Origin: Nocardioides terrae
Lineage (GTDB): Bacteria > Actinomycetota > Actinomycetes > Propionibacteriales > Nocardioidaceae
Assembly (NCBI RefSeq): GCF_900112345.1
Contig: NZ_FOLB01000001.1
Span: forward strand, 186,001 to 250,000
Reading direction: 5' to 3'
Length of the DNA: 64,000 bases
The position numbers and the translations under genes were made by a program. Shown one piece after another: positions 25,066-32,960 of this stretch (its first letter is position 1; every line of letters begins with the position of its first letter). The notes beneath the pieces are model-generated. The model saw only the letters and a list, made by a program, of their open reading frames with translations. It did not search any database and had not been told where the DNA came from.

Positions 25066-27662
25066 CGCCGCTGTCCTGGGTCGGCTCGGTCAAGGTCAAG
25101 CTCGGCCTCCTGGTCGCCGCTAGCGTCGTGGTGGCGGTGGCCGTGACGAGCCTGGGCAGCGCCGGTGGCGTGCCTGTCGCGCTGAGCATCCCGGTGACGA
25201 TCCTGCTCGCGCTCGCCGTCACGCAGCTGCTGGCGGTCGGCATGACGTCGCCCCTGCGCGAGATGACGGCGGCGGCCGGGAGGATGGCGACGGGCGACTA
25301 CGCCGTCCGCGTCACCGACACCTCCAGCGACGAGGTCGGCGAGCTGGCCCGCGCCTTCAACACGATGGCGCGCGACCTCGCGACGGTGGACCAGCAGCGC
25401 CGGGACCTGGTCGCCGGCGTCAGCCACGAGCTGCGCACCCCGCTGGCCGCCCTGTCCGGCGTACTCGAGAACCTCGTGGACGGCGTCGGTCCGACCGACC
25501 CGACCTCGCTGCGGTCGGCGCTCGCGCAGACCGAGCGGCTCAGCGCGCTCGTCGCCGACCTGCTCGACCTGGCCCGCGTCGACGCGGGGAAGGCGCCGCT
25601 CAGCCCCGCCCCGGTCCCCCTGGGGCCGTTGCTGGCCGACGCCGTCGCTGAGGCGATGACGCTGGGCGCCCTGGGCCGCGCGGTGACGTACGACGTCAGC
25701 GTCCCTGACGACCTCGTCGTCAGCGCCGATCCGGACCGGCTCCACCAGCTCGTCGCGAACCTGCTCGACAACGCCTCCCGGCACAGCCCGGCCGGCGGGG
25801 TGGTGCGGGTGAGCGTCTCGGTTCAGGGCGACCGCTACCGCCTCGAGGTCCACGACGCGGGCCCGGGGGTGGACCCGGCCGACCGGGAGCGGGTCTTCGA
25901 GCCGTTCGGCACGCTGCGCGCGACGAGCGGTGGCGGCGGCACGGGCCTCGGCCTGGCCATCGCCCGCTGGGTGACCGAGCTGCACGGCGGCTCGATCAGC
26001 TTCGTCGACCCCGAGCCCGGCCCCCAGGGGGCGGCGATCGGCGCCCGCGTCCGGGTCGACCTCCCGCTCCGTCCCCCCGACCGTCCCGCCGTCCGTCAGG
26101 AGACCCTCATGTCGCCGAACCCCGCCGCCGCTCCGGCTCCGACGCCACCGCCGGCATCCTCCGAGGCGCCTGCGACGCCTCCCCCGACCGCGCCCCGGCC
26201 CCTCCTGGACGACGTGTTCGGCACGTTCTGGACCGAGCCCGGCACGCCCGCGCGGCTGTCGCTGCTCGCCGGCGCCCTCGGGGTCGGCCTGCTCGCCGCC
26301 ATCGTGCTGCCGTTCCGCGTCCAGGGCATCGGGACCTCGCTGGTGCTGCTCGCCGGCGGTGGCGTCGTACTCGTGGCGAGCAAGGACCGGCGCGACCCGT
26401 TCACCCTCGCCTGCGCCGCGCTCTGCGCACTGCTCGCCCTGGTGCCCACCGTCCGCGCCGCCGACTGGCTGCTCGTCCTCTCCCTGCTCGCGGGGGCCGT
26501 CACCGCAGCGGTCGGCCTGACCCGAGGCCGGACGCTGCCCGGCTTCATCGTCTCCTGCCTCTCCTGGCCGCTCGCCGGCCTGCGCGGGCTGCCGTGGCTG
26601 GGCCGCACCGCCGCGCGAGTGACCGGCCTCGGCCAGGGCGCCGCGCTCCTGCGCACCCTGGTGCTCTCCCTGGCCGGTCTCGTCGTCTTCGGCCTGCTGC
26701 TGGTCTCCGCCGACGCGCTGCTCGCCGAGTGGGTCGACGCCGCGCTGCCGGACCTCACCCTCGACACCTTCGTGCTGCGCGCCTTCCTCCTCGTCGCCGT
26801 CGGCGGCGTGGTGCTCGCCGGCGCCTACCTCGGCCTCAATCCACCCCGGGTCGACCGCACCGGCCAGCCGGCGCGCCCCGTGGAGCGCCGCTACGAGTGG
26901 CTGGCCCCGGTGCTGGTGGTCGACGCGGTCTTCGCCGCGTTCCTCGTCGCCCAGGCGGCGGTGTTCTTCGGCGGCCACGACTACGTCCGCCGCACCACGG
27001 GGCTGACCTACGCCGACTACGTCCACCAGGGCTTCGGCCAGCTCACCGTCGCGACCGCCCTCACCCTGCTGGTCATCGCGGTCGCCGCCCGCAAGGCGCC
27101 GCGGGCCACGCCGGCGGACCGGCTCTGGATCCGGGTCGCGCTGGGCGCGCTCTGCCTGCTCACCCTGGTCGTCGTGGCCTCCGCGCTCCACCGGATGCAC
27201 CTCTACCAGGAGGCCTACGGCTTCACCCGGCTGCGCCTCCTCGTCGACGTCTTCGAGGGCTGGCTCGGCCTGGTCGTCCTCCTGGTCGCCGCGGCCGGCG
27301 CCGCGCTGCACGCCAGGTGGCTCCCGCGCGCCGGGCTCGTCACCGCCGTCGTCGCCCTGCTCGGCATCGCCGCCGTCAACCCCGACGCCTGGATCGCGCA
27401 GCACAACCTGGACCGGTACGACGACACGGGCAAGGTCGACTGGTCCTACCTGCAGGGTCTCTCCGACGACGCGGTGCCGGTGCTCGCCGACCACGACGCC
27501 GCCTGCGCCCTGGTCGGGCGCGAGGACGCCCGGGACGACTGGCTGGAGTGGAACCTCGGCCGGTCCCGTGCCGCCGACCACCTCCCCCGCTTCGCGGGCG
27601 CCACCGGGTCCGTCGCGTCAGCGGACGGGTGCCCCAGCGATGCGGCAACCACCGCTGACTAG
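25062..27662 (+). CDS. Sensor histidine kinase fused in frame to a DUF4173-type polytopic membrane domain
   Basis: One open frame of 866 codons. Residues 1-345 are a complete kinase: two membrane segments (about 12-32, 38-60), HAMP (to about 112), HisKA with GVSHELRTPLAALSGVLENL (His near 121), HATPase with ANLLDNASRHSP, DAGPGVDPADRERVFEPFG and GGGGTGLGLAIARW. Residues about 350 to 866 are a Pro/Ala linker and a membrane protein with some ten hydrophobic helices, of the DUF4173/DUF4153 type (RFVRRTTGLTYADYVHQGFGQ-like motif, here RRTTGLTYADYVHQGFGQL). No stop separates the halves, yet an internal ATG at 26109 has its own ribosome binding site, so the second half may also be made alone. The frame continues to nine bases before the FKBP start. 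Confidence 0.82.
26098..26111 (+). promoter_or_regulatory. Internal ribosome binding site and ATG for the DUF4173 half
   Basis: AGGAG, six bases, then ATG at 26109, in frame within the kinase-DUF4173 ORF. From here the product would start MSPNPAAAPAPTPPP and be 517 residues long. This suggests the two halves were separate, closely spaced genes and that independent translation of the second may persist. Confidence 0.6.
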
Positions 27663-27672
27663 GCTTGCCCGC

Positions 27673-28041
27673 ATGAGTGAGAAGCCCGAGATCGACTTCG
27701 TCGACCCCACGCCCCCGACCGACCTCGTCATCAAGGACATCACCGAGGGCGACGGCGAGGAGGCGGTCGCCGGCAGGACGGTGAGCGTCCACTACGTCGG
27801 TGTCGCGCTCAGCAGCGGCGAGGAGTTCGACGCCTCCTACAACCGCGGCGCGCCGTTCCAGTTCCCCCTCGGCGCCGGCCGGGTCATCGCCGGCTGGGAC
27901 CAGGGCGTGCAGGGGATGAAGGTCGGCGGCCGCCGCCAGCTCGTCATCCCGCCGCACCTCGGCTACGGCAACCGCGACCTCGGCGTCATCAAGCCCAACG
28001 AGACCCTCATCTTCGTGGTGGACCTGCTCGGCGTCTCCTGA
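27673..28041 (+). CDS. FKBP-type peptidyl-prolyl cis-trans isomerase
   Basis: A 122-residue single-domain cytosolic FKBP. Seen: VSVHYVGVALSSGEEFDASYNRGAPFQFPLG (about residues 38-68), VIAGWDQGVQGMKVGGRRQLVIPPHLGYGNRD (about 71-102) and ETLIFVVDLLGV at the end, covering the hydrophobic pocket residues. It catalyses proline isomerisation in protein folding. It is convergent with the S4-domain gene. Confidence 0.94.
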   Translation: MSEKPEIDFVDPTPPTDLVIKDITEGDGEEAVAGRTVSVHYVGVALSSGEEFDASYNRGAPFQFPLGAGRVIAGWDQGVQGMKVGGRRQLVIPPHLGYGNRDLGVIKPNETLIFVVDLLGVS

Positions 28042-28103
28042 CGCCATGACGGGCGCTCGGCTGCGTCGTCGGAGCTCGACGGCCCGCTTCGCGTCTCACC
28101 GCG

Positions 28104-28397
28104 TCACCAGGGCAGGTCGTCCTCGTACGTCGCCTGGTCGGCCACCCGGGCGGCGCGGCTCTCCGACCCGCTGCCGAGCCGGACGACGTCCCCGACGTGC
28201 AGCTGCCGGCCGCGGCGCGTGTCCACCTCGCCGTTGACGCTCACCGCGCCGGCCGCGATGACCTCCTTGGCCTCTCCCCCGTGCTCGACGAGCCCGGCGA
28301 GCTTGAGGAACTGGCCGAGTCGGATCATCTCCTCGCGGATCGGGACGTCCTCGGGCTCGGGCTCCTGAGACTGCTTCTTGCGACCGAACACGGGCAT
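28104..28397 (-). CDS. Small S4-domain RNA-binding protein
   Basis: A 97-residue protein. The S4 RNA-binding fold is visible: IRLGQFLKLAGLVEHGGEAKEVIAAGAVSVNGEVDTRRGRQLHVGDVVRL (about residues 24-74), as in YlmH/HSP15/RluB N-termini. It likely binds rRNA or tRNA; the precise role is not known. Its ATG shares one base with the stop of the upstream DUF445 gene (TGATG), indicating coupling. Confidence 0.88.
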   Translation of the reverse strand: MPVFGRKKQSQEPEPEDVPIREEMIRLGQFLKLAGLVEHGGEAKEVIAAGAVSVNGEVDTRRGRQLHVGDVVRLGSGSESRAARVADQATYEDDLPW

Positions 28398-29653
28398 CAG
28401 TCAACCAGCACGGTGATCGCGTGGATGAGCACGCCCACCAGGCCGCCGACCACCGTGCCGTTGATCCGGATGAACTGCAGGTCGCGGCCCACGTGGAGCT
28501 CGATGCGCCGGGCGGCCTCCTTGCCGTCCCACCGCTCGATCGTGTGCGTGATGACGGCGGTCACCTCGGCGCCGTACCGGTCGACGGCGAAGACCGCGGC
28601 GTCGGCCGCGAGGCCGTCGAGGCGGCGGCGCAGCGGCTCGTCCTCCAGCAGCCGCTCGGCGAAGTCCGACAGCTCACGGCGCAGGCGGTCGCGCAGGGCG
28701 CCGTCCGGGTCGCGCAGCGATGAGGTGACCACGCGGCGCAGGGCGTTCCAGACCGAGATGGTCGAGGCCAGCACCTGCGGGTGGTCGAGCATGCGGTCCT
28801 TGAGCCGTTCGGCGCGCTCCTGCGTCGGCGGGTCCTGCTGGAGGTTGTGCGCCAGCGTGGCGAGCATCGAGTCGATGGCCTCGCGGGCCCGGTGGTAGGG
28901 GTCGTCGCGGATGTCGGCCACCCAGCGCACGAGCTCGAGGTGGATGCGCGAGGCGACCCGGTCGTTGAGCGCGGGCGGCGTCCACCAGGGGGCCCGCTCG
29001 CCGAGCACGTCGGTGACGGTCTCCTCGTTGGCGAGCAGCCACGCGTGCAGCTCGACCAGGGCCAGGTCGACGAGGCCGCGCTGCAGGTCGTCGTCGATCG
29101 CCTCCTCGATCAGGCCGCCGAGCAGCGGCGCGATCGGCTCCTCGCGCAGCCGCGGGAATAGCGCCTCGGTGAACAGCGACGAGACGTGGTCGTCGCGCAC
29201 CCGGGACAGGGCGCTCGCGGCCACGACCGACACCTCGTCGACGACCCGGCGGGCGTTGGCCGGCTCGCTCAGCCAGCGGCCCACCCGCTGGGAGACGTCG
29301 GCGATGCGCACCCGATCCCGGATCACCTCCTCCTGCAGGAAGTTCTCCCCCACGAATTCCTCCAGCCCGCGGCCTAGCTCGTCCTTGCGCTTCGGGATCA
29401 GCGCCGTGTGCGGGATCGGCAGGCCGAGCGGGTGGCGGAAGAGGGCGGTGACGGCGAACCAATCGGCGATCGCGCCGACCATCGACGCCTCGGCGCCGGA
29501 GTTCACGAAGCCGAGGAAGCCGTGCCGCCGGAGGGTGGCCAGGTAGACCAGCGCCGCCACCACCAGCAGGCCGAGGGCCAGGGTTCGCATGCGGCGCAGC
29601 GCCTGCCGTCGCGTCTCGTCCGCCGCCGGATCACCGACTATCAGGCCACTCAC
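28397..29653 (-). CDS. DUF445-family membrane-anchored protein
   Basis: A 418-residue protein. An N-terminal membrane segment (ALGLLVVAALVYLATL, about residues 28-43) is followed by the DUF445 hallmark GAEASMVGAIADWFAVTALFRHPLGLPIPHTALIPKRKDELGRGLEEFVGENFL, long helical regions, and a C-terminal hydrophobic helix (INGTVVGGLVGVLIHAI). The family is conserved but uncharacterised. Operon with the S4 gene. Divergent from the cytidylyltransferase gene. Confidence 0.9.
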   Translation of the reverse strand: MSGLIVGDPAADETRRQALRRMRTLALGLLVVAALVYLATLRRHGFLGFVNSGAEASMVGAIADWFAVTALFRHPLGLPIPHTALIPKRKDELGRGLEEFVGENFLQEEVIRDRVRIADVSQRVGRWLSEPANARRVVDEVSVVAASALSRVRDDHVSSLFTEALFPRLREEPIAPLLGGLIEEAIDDDLQRGLVDLALVELHAWLLANEETVTDVLGERAPWWTPPALNDRVASRIHLELVRWVADIRDDPYHRAREAIDSMLATLAHNLQQDPPTQERAERLKDRMLDHPQVLASTISVWNALRRVVTSSLRDPDGALRDRLRRELSDFAERLLEDEPLRRRLDGLAADAAVFAVDRYGAEVTAVITHTIERWDGKEAARRIELHVGRDLQFIRINGTVVGGLVGVLIHAITVLVD

Positions 29654-29720
29654 GGGCCCGATTGTGCCGTGCCGACCAACGATTCAGCCGCGCCTCACCC
29701 CGCGTGGGAGACTCCACTCC

Positions 29721-30116
29721 ATGGTTCGCACCGTGATCACCTTCGGCACCTTCGACGTCTTCCATGTCGGACATCTGCGGATGATCGAGCGCGCGGCGTC
29801 CTACGGCGACCGCCTCGTCGTCGGCGTCTCGGCCGATGCGCTGAACCGCGTGAAGAAGGATCGCGAGCCGGTGTTCACCGAGTCCGAGCGACTGGCCATC
29901 GTCGGCGCGCTCAAGCCCGTCGACGAGGTCTTCGTCGAGGAGAGCCTCGAGCTCAAGCGCCACTACATCGAGAAGTACTCCGCCGACGTCCTCGTCATGG
30001 GCGACGACTGGACGGGCCGCTTCGACGAGTTCGCCGACATCTGCGAGGTCCGCTACCTCCCGCGGACGCCGGCGATCTCCACCACCGCGCTCATCGAGAA
30101 GATCTCCGGCCAGTAG
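29721..30116 (+). CDS. TagD-like glycerol-3-phosphate cytidylyltransferase family protein
   Basis: A 131-residue nucleotidyltransferase. The family motifs are clear: TFGTFDVFHVGHLRMIERA (HxGH, residues 7-25), the conserved RVKKDREPVFTESERLAIVGALKPVDEV, and MGDDWTGRFDEF followed by RTPAISTTALIEKI (the RTxGISTT-like motif). Such enzymes make CDP-glycerol or related activated alditol phosphates for cell-wall or lipid polymers. The exact substrate is not determined. It is a single gene. Confidence 0.9.
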   Translation: MVRTVITFGTFDVFHVGHLRMIERAASYGDRLVVGVSADALNRVKKDREPVFTESERLAIVGALKPVDEVFVEESLELKRHYIEKYSADVLVMGDDWTGRFDEFADICEVRYLPRTPAISTTALIEKISGQ

Positions 30117-30120
30117 CTCG

Positions 30121-30465
30121 TCAGTAGGTGACGCCCGGCGGCAGGTGCGGCCGGGCGTCGGAGAGCGAGACGTGCACGACGCCGTCGACGATCTCCACGG
30201 CGTGGGTGCGGATCGGCAGCGTCGCCGGCAGGATGTCGACCTTGCCGGTGCGCAGGTCGAACGCCGAGCCGTGCAGCGGGCACTCGATCTCGCAGCCCTC
30301 GACCCACCCCTCGGAGAGCGAGGCGTTCTGGTGGGTGCAGGTGTCGTCCACCGCGTAGACCTCGCCGTCCTCGGCGAGCACGACACAGATCGGCGGCTCG
30401 CCCTCGGGCTCGAAGCGGATCGGCTCGGAGGTCTCCAGGTCGGACAGCGCGCAGACGGGTATCAC
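30121..30465 (-). CDS. Rieske-type [2Fe-2S] ferredoxin
   Basis: A 114-residue protein with both Rieske cluster motifs: CTHQNASL (Cys-x-His, about residues 44-51) and CPLHGSAFD (Cys-x2-His, about 63-71). It resembles small ferredoxin subunits of aromatic ring-hydroxylating dioxygenases and NirD. No oxygenase or reductase gene is adjacent, so its electron partner is unknown. The GTG at 30465 gives the usual short N-terminus. Divergent from purU, convergent with the cytidylyltransferase gene. Confidence 0.9.
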   Translation of the reverse strand: MIPVCALSDLETSEPIRFEPEGEPPICVVLAEDGEVYAVDDTCTHQNASLSEGWVEGCEIECPLHGSAFDLRTGKVDILPATLPIRTHAVEIVDGVVHVSLSDARPHLPPGVTY

Positions 30466-30499
30466 GATCGAGACAGTAGCGGCCCGCGGTCGGTCGGCC

Positions 30500-31381
30500 G
30501 TGACAGACTCCGGTGCCGTGAGTGGGAGCGCCCGGCCGACGTACGTCCTGACCGTGGACTGCCCCGACGGGCCGGGTCTCATCCACGCGGTCTCGGGGTT
30601 CCTCTTCGAGCGCTCCGGCAACATCTTGGAGCTGCAGCAGTACGAGAACCACCGCGAGGGGCGCTTCTTCCAGCGCATCGAGTTCGAGGTGCTCGGCGAC
30701 GTCCCGGCCGAGCGGCTGCGTGAGGAGTTCGCCGAGGTCGCCGAGCGCTACCGCATGCACTGGCAGCTGCGGGCCGCCGACGCTCCCTGCCGCATACTGA
30801 TCATGGTGTCGAAGGACGGCCACTGCCTCAACGACCTGCTCTTCCGCTGGCGCAGCGGCGGCCTGCAGATCGACGTGCCGCTGATCGTCTCCAACCACCG
30901 CGACCTCGAGCAGCTCGCGGCGTCGTACGACGTCCCGTTCCAGCACCTCCCGGTGACGGGAGCGACCAAGGCCGATGCGGAGGCGCGCCTCCTCGACCTC
31001 GTCGAGGCGGAGCAGATCGACCTGGTCGTGCTGGCGCGCTACATGCAGATCCTGTCCGACGATCTCTGCACGCGCCTGGCCGGTCGAGCGATCAACATTC
31101 ACCACTCGTTCCTGCCCAGCTTCAAGGGCGCGAAGCCCTACCACCAGGCCTTCGACCGCGGTGTGAAGCTCGTCGGCGCGACCGCGCACTACGTGACCGG
31201 CGCCCTCGACGAGGGGCCGATCATCGAGCAGGACGTGCTCCGCGTCGACCACCGCGCCAGTGTGGAGGACATGGTCGCGGCCGGTCGGGACGTCGAGGCG
31301 CAGGTGCTCTCCCGCGCCGTCCGCTGGCACGCCCAGACCCGGATCCTGCTCAACGGCCACAAGACCGTCGTCTTCCGTTGA
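30500..31381 (+). CDS. purU: Formyltetrahydrofolate deformylase
   Basis: A 293-residue enzyme hydrolysing 10-formyl-THF to formate and THF. The N-terminal ACT domain (TYVLTVDCPDGPGLIHAVSGFLFERSGNIL, about residues 14-43) is followed by the formyltransferase domain: SNHRDLEQLAASYDVPFQHLP, then NIHHSFLPSFKGAKPYHQAF (catalytic Asn and His, near 199-203) and GATAHYVTGALDEGPIIEQD (catalytic Asp). It supplies formate for purine synthesis; fdhD nearby also concerns formate. GTG start at 30500; a second GTG at 30518 is possible. Confidence 0.95.
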   Translation: MTDSGAVSGSARPTYVLTVDCPDGPGLIHAVSGFLFERSGNILELQQYENHREGRFFQRIEFEVLGDVPAERLREEFAEVAERYRMHWQLRAADAPCRILIMVSKDGHCLNDLLFRWRSGGLQIDVPLIVSNHRDLEQLAASYDVPFQHLPVTGATKADAEARLLDLVEAEQIDLVVLARYMQILSDDLCTRLAGRAINIHHSFLPSFKGAKPYHQAFDRGVKLVGATAHYVTGALDEGPIIEQDVLRVDHRASVEDMVAAGRDVEAQVLSRAVRWHAQTRILLNGHKTVVFR

Positions 31382-31401
31382 GGAGTCGCCCCCGCACCCC
31401 C

Positions 31402-31571
31402 GAGGGGTCAGTCCCTCACTAGCGAGGGGTCACTCCCTCACTAGCGAGGGGTCAGTCCCTCACTAGCGAAGAGTCGATCCCTCCGGGTGGAGGGATCGAC
31501 TCTTCGGTGCTGAGGGATTGACCCCTCGGTGCTGAGGGATTGACCCCTCGGTGCTGAGGGATTGACCCCTC
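31402..31571. repeat. 170-bp composite palindrome: three 22-bp repeats, a 17-bp hairpin, three inverted 22-bp repeats
   Basis: Left half: three copies of a 22-base unit (31402-31423, 31424-31445, 31446-31467) beginning GAGGGGTCAGTCCCTCA. Centre: a perfect 17-bp inverted repeat, GAAGAGTCGATCCCTCC (31468-31484), loop GGGT, GGAGGGATCGACTCTTC (31489-31505). Right half: three 22-base units (31506-31527, 31528-31549, 31550-31571) ending TGAGGGATTGACCCCTC, the reverse complement of the left core apart from one base, which in RNA makes a G-U pair. It fills the 194-base gap between the convergent purU and cvnD genes, and may act as terminator or as a protein- or structure-mediated element. No coding gene is seen. 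Confidence 0.97.
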
Positions 31572-31575
31572 GCGG

Positions 31576-32145
31576 TCAGGCGCGGGCGGCGACGAGCTGG
31601 AGGACGTGCTCGACGAGCGAGATCAGCGTCGTCTTCGTCGACGCGCGGTCGCGGGCGTCGCAGGTGACGACCGGGATCTCGTCGCGCAGGGCGAGCGCCT
31701 CGCGGATCTGCTCGGCGGTGTAGCGGTCGTCGTCGAAGACGTTGTGGGCCACCACGAACGGCACGTTGCGCGACTCGAAGTAGTCGATGGCGCCGAACGA
31801 GTCGGCCAGCCGGCGGGTGTCGATGAGGACGACGGCACCGATGGCGCCCTGGGTCAGGTCGTCCCACATGAACCAGAACCGGTTCTGGCCGGGCGTGCCG
31901 AAGAGGTAGAGGATCAGGTCGGAGTCGAGCGAGACGCGGCCGAAGTCCATGGCGACCGTCGTCGTGCGCTTGTCCGGCACGGCCGAGAGGTCGTCGACCT
32001 CGGCGCTCGCGGAGGTCATCACGGCCTCGGTCGTCAGCGGCATGATCTCGGAGACCGAGCCCACGAAGGTGGTCTTGCCGACGCCAAAGCCACCGGCGAT
32101 GACGATCTTGGCCGACATGGTCGCCTGACGGGTGTCGGGAATCAC
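31576..32145 (-). CDS. cvnD: Conservon small GTPase-like protein (CvnD)
   Basis: A 189-residue GTP/ATP-binding protein of the conservon type. P-loop GGFGVGKTTFVGSVSE (about residues 17-32), switch region with DFGRVSLDSDLILYLFGTPGQNRFWFMWDDL (G3, DxxG replaced by FGTPG), VLIDTRRLADSFGAIDYFE, and AHNVFDDD, the NKxD equivalent (AHNVFD here). GTG 32145 is chosen because GGAGG lies seven bases upstream. It is the last gene of a four-gene operon with cvnA, cvnB and cvnC. Confidence 0.92.
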   Translation of the reverse strand: MIPDTRQATMSAKIVIAGGFGVGKTTFVGSVSEIMPLTTEAVMTSASAEVDDLSAVPDKRTTTVAMDFGRVSLDSDLILYLFGTPGQNRFWFMWDDLTQGAIGAVVLIDTRRLADSFGAIDYFESRNVPFVVAHNVFDDDRYTAEQIREALALRDEIPVVTCDARDRASTKTTLISLVEHVLQLVAARA

Positions 32146-32167
32146 GGGGTTTCCTCCACAGTGTTGT

Positions 32168-32536
32168 TCAGAGTTTGCGGAGTCCGCGGAGGACTCGCTC
32201 GAGCAGGGCGGCGTCAGGACGGTCGTCCTCACTGGCGGAGGCACTGGTGTGCACCTGCACGACGCCTCGGTCCACGAGATCGGAGATGAGCACCCGCACG
32301 ACGCCGAGCGGGAGCTTGATGAGCGCGGCGACCTCGGCCACGGAGCGGCTCTGGGCGCACAGGTCGGCGATCGCCGACTCCTCGGGGCTGCGGAACCCGT
32401 TGGCACCGAGGACTCCCGACTCGGAGTCGGTCTTGACGAGCGCCTCGATCGGGTAATCGCGTTTGGGCTTGGTGCGTCCGCCGGTCAGGGCATACGGCCT
32501 GACGAGCGGAAGCGGCTCGGGGGAAGCGTTGCTCAC
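32168..32536 (-). CDS. cvnC: DUF742 conservon protein (CvnC)
   Basis: A 122-residue protein of the DUF742 family: LVRPYALTGGRTKP at the start, then a winged-helix-like part (ESAIADLCAQSRSVAEVAALIKLPLGVVRVLISDLVDRGVVQVH, about 53-97). In conservons it lies between the roadblock protein and the GTPase and is thought to be part of the signalling complex. Spacing to its neighbours is 19-22 bases. Confidence 0.93.
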   Translation of the reverse strand: MSNASPEPLPLVRPYALTGGRTKPKRDYPIEALVKTDSESGVLGANGFRSPEESAIADLCAQSRSVAEVAALIKLPLGVVRVLISDLVDRGVVQVHTSASASEDDRPDAALLERVLRGLRKL

Positions 32537-32555
32537 GGTCTCACCTCATGAACCG

Positions 32556-32960
32556 TCAGGCGCCGTCGGCGCCGGTTCGAGTTGCGGGGGTCAGGGCGCT
32601 GGTCACCCGCGAGATGAGCAGCTGCATCTCGTAGCCGACCTGGCCGAGGTCACAGTCCGGGCTGGCGAGCGCAGCGAGGCTGGAGCCCTCGCCGACCGCC
32701 ATGAGGACCAGGTAGCCACCGTCCATCTCGATGACCATCTGCTGCACCTGGCCGGCCGCGAAGCAGCGTGCGGCGCCCATGGTGAGGCTGGTCAGTCCCG
32801 ACGTGATCGCCGCGAGCTGGTCGGCCCGGTCCGGCGGGAAGTCCCGCGAGCTGGCCATGGGCATTCCGTCGGCGGAGACCAGGATCGCGTGTGCGATGTC
32901 CGGCGTCCGCTGGGTCAGGCTGTCGACCAGCCAGTCGAGTCCGGCGCTGACAGTCGTCAC
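32556..32960 (-). CDS. cvnB: Roadblock/LC7-domain conservon protein (CvnB)
   Basis: A 134-residue roadblock/LC7 protein: LDWLVDSLTQRTPDIAHAILVSADGMPMASSRDFPPDRADQLAAITSGLTSL (about residues 8-60) and QQMVIEMDGGYLVLMAVGEGSSLAALASPDCDLGQVGYEM. It would regulate the nucleotide cycle of the adjacent GTPase, like MglB. Its ATG overlaps the stop of the kinase-like gene (ATGA), so it is translationally coupled to CvnA. Confidence 0.94.
   Translation of the reverse strand: MTTVSAGLDWLVDSLTQRTPDIAHAILVSADGMPMASSRDFPPDRADQLAAITSGLTSLTMGAARCFAAGQVQQMVIEMDGGYLVLMAVGEGSSLAALASPDCDLGQVGYEMQLLISRVTSALTPATRTGADGA

Noticed and set aside
31402..31571. CRISPR array
   Set aside because: The 22-base units abut one another with no spacers, and half are inverted; no cas genes are nearby.
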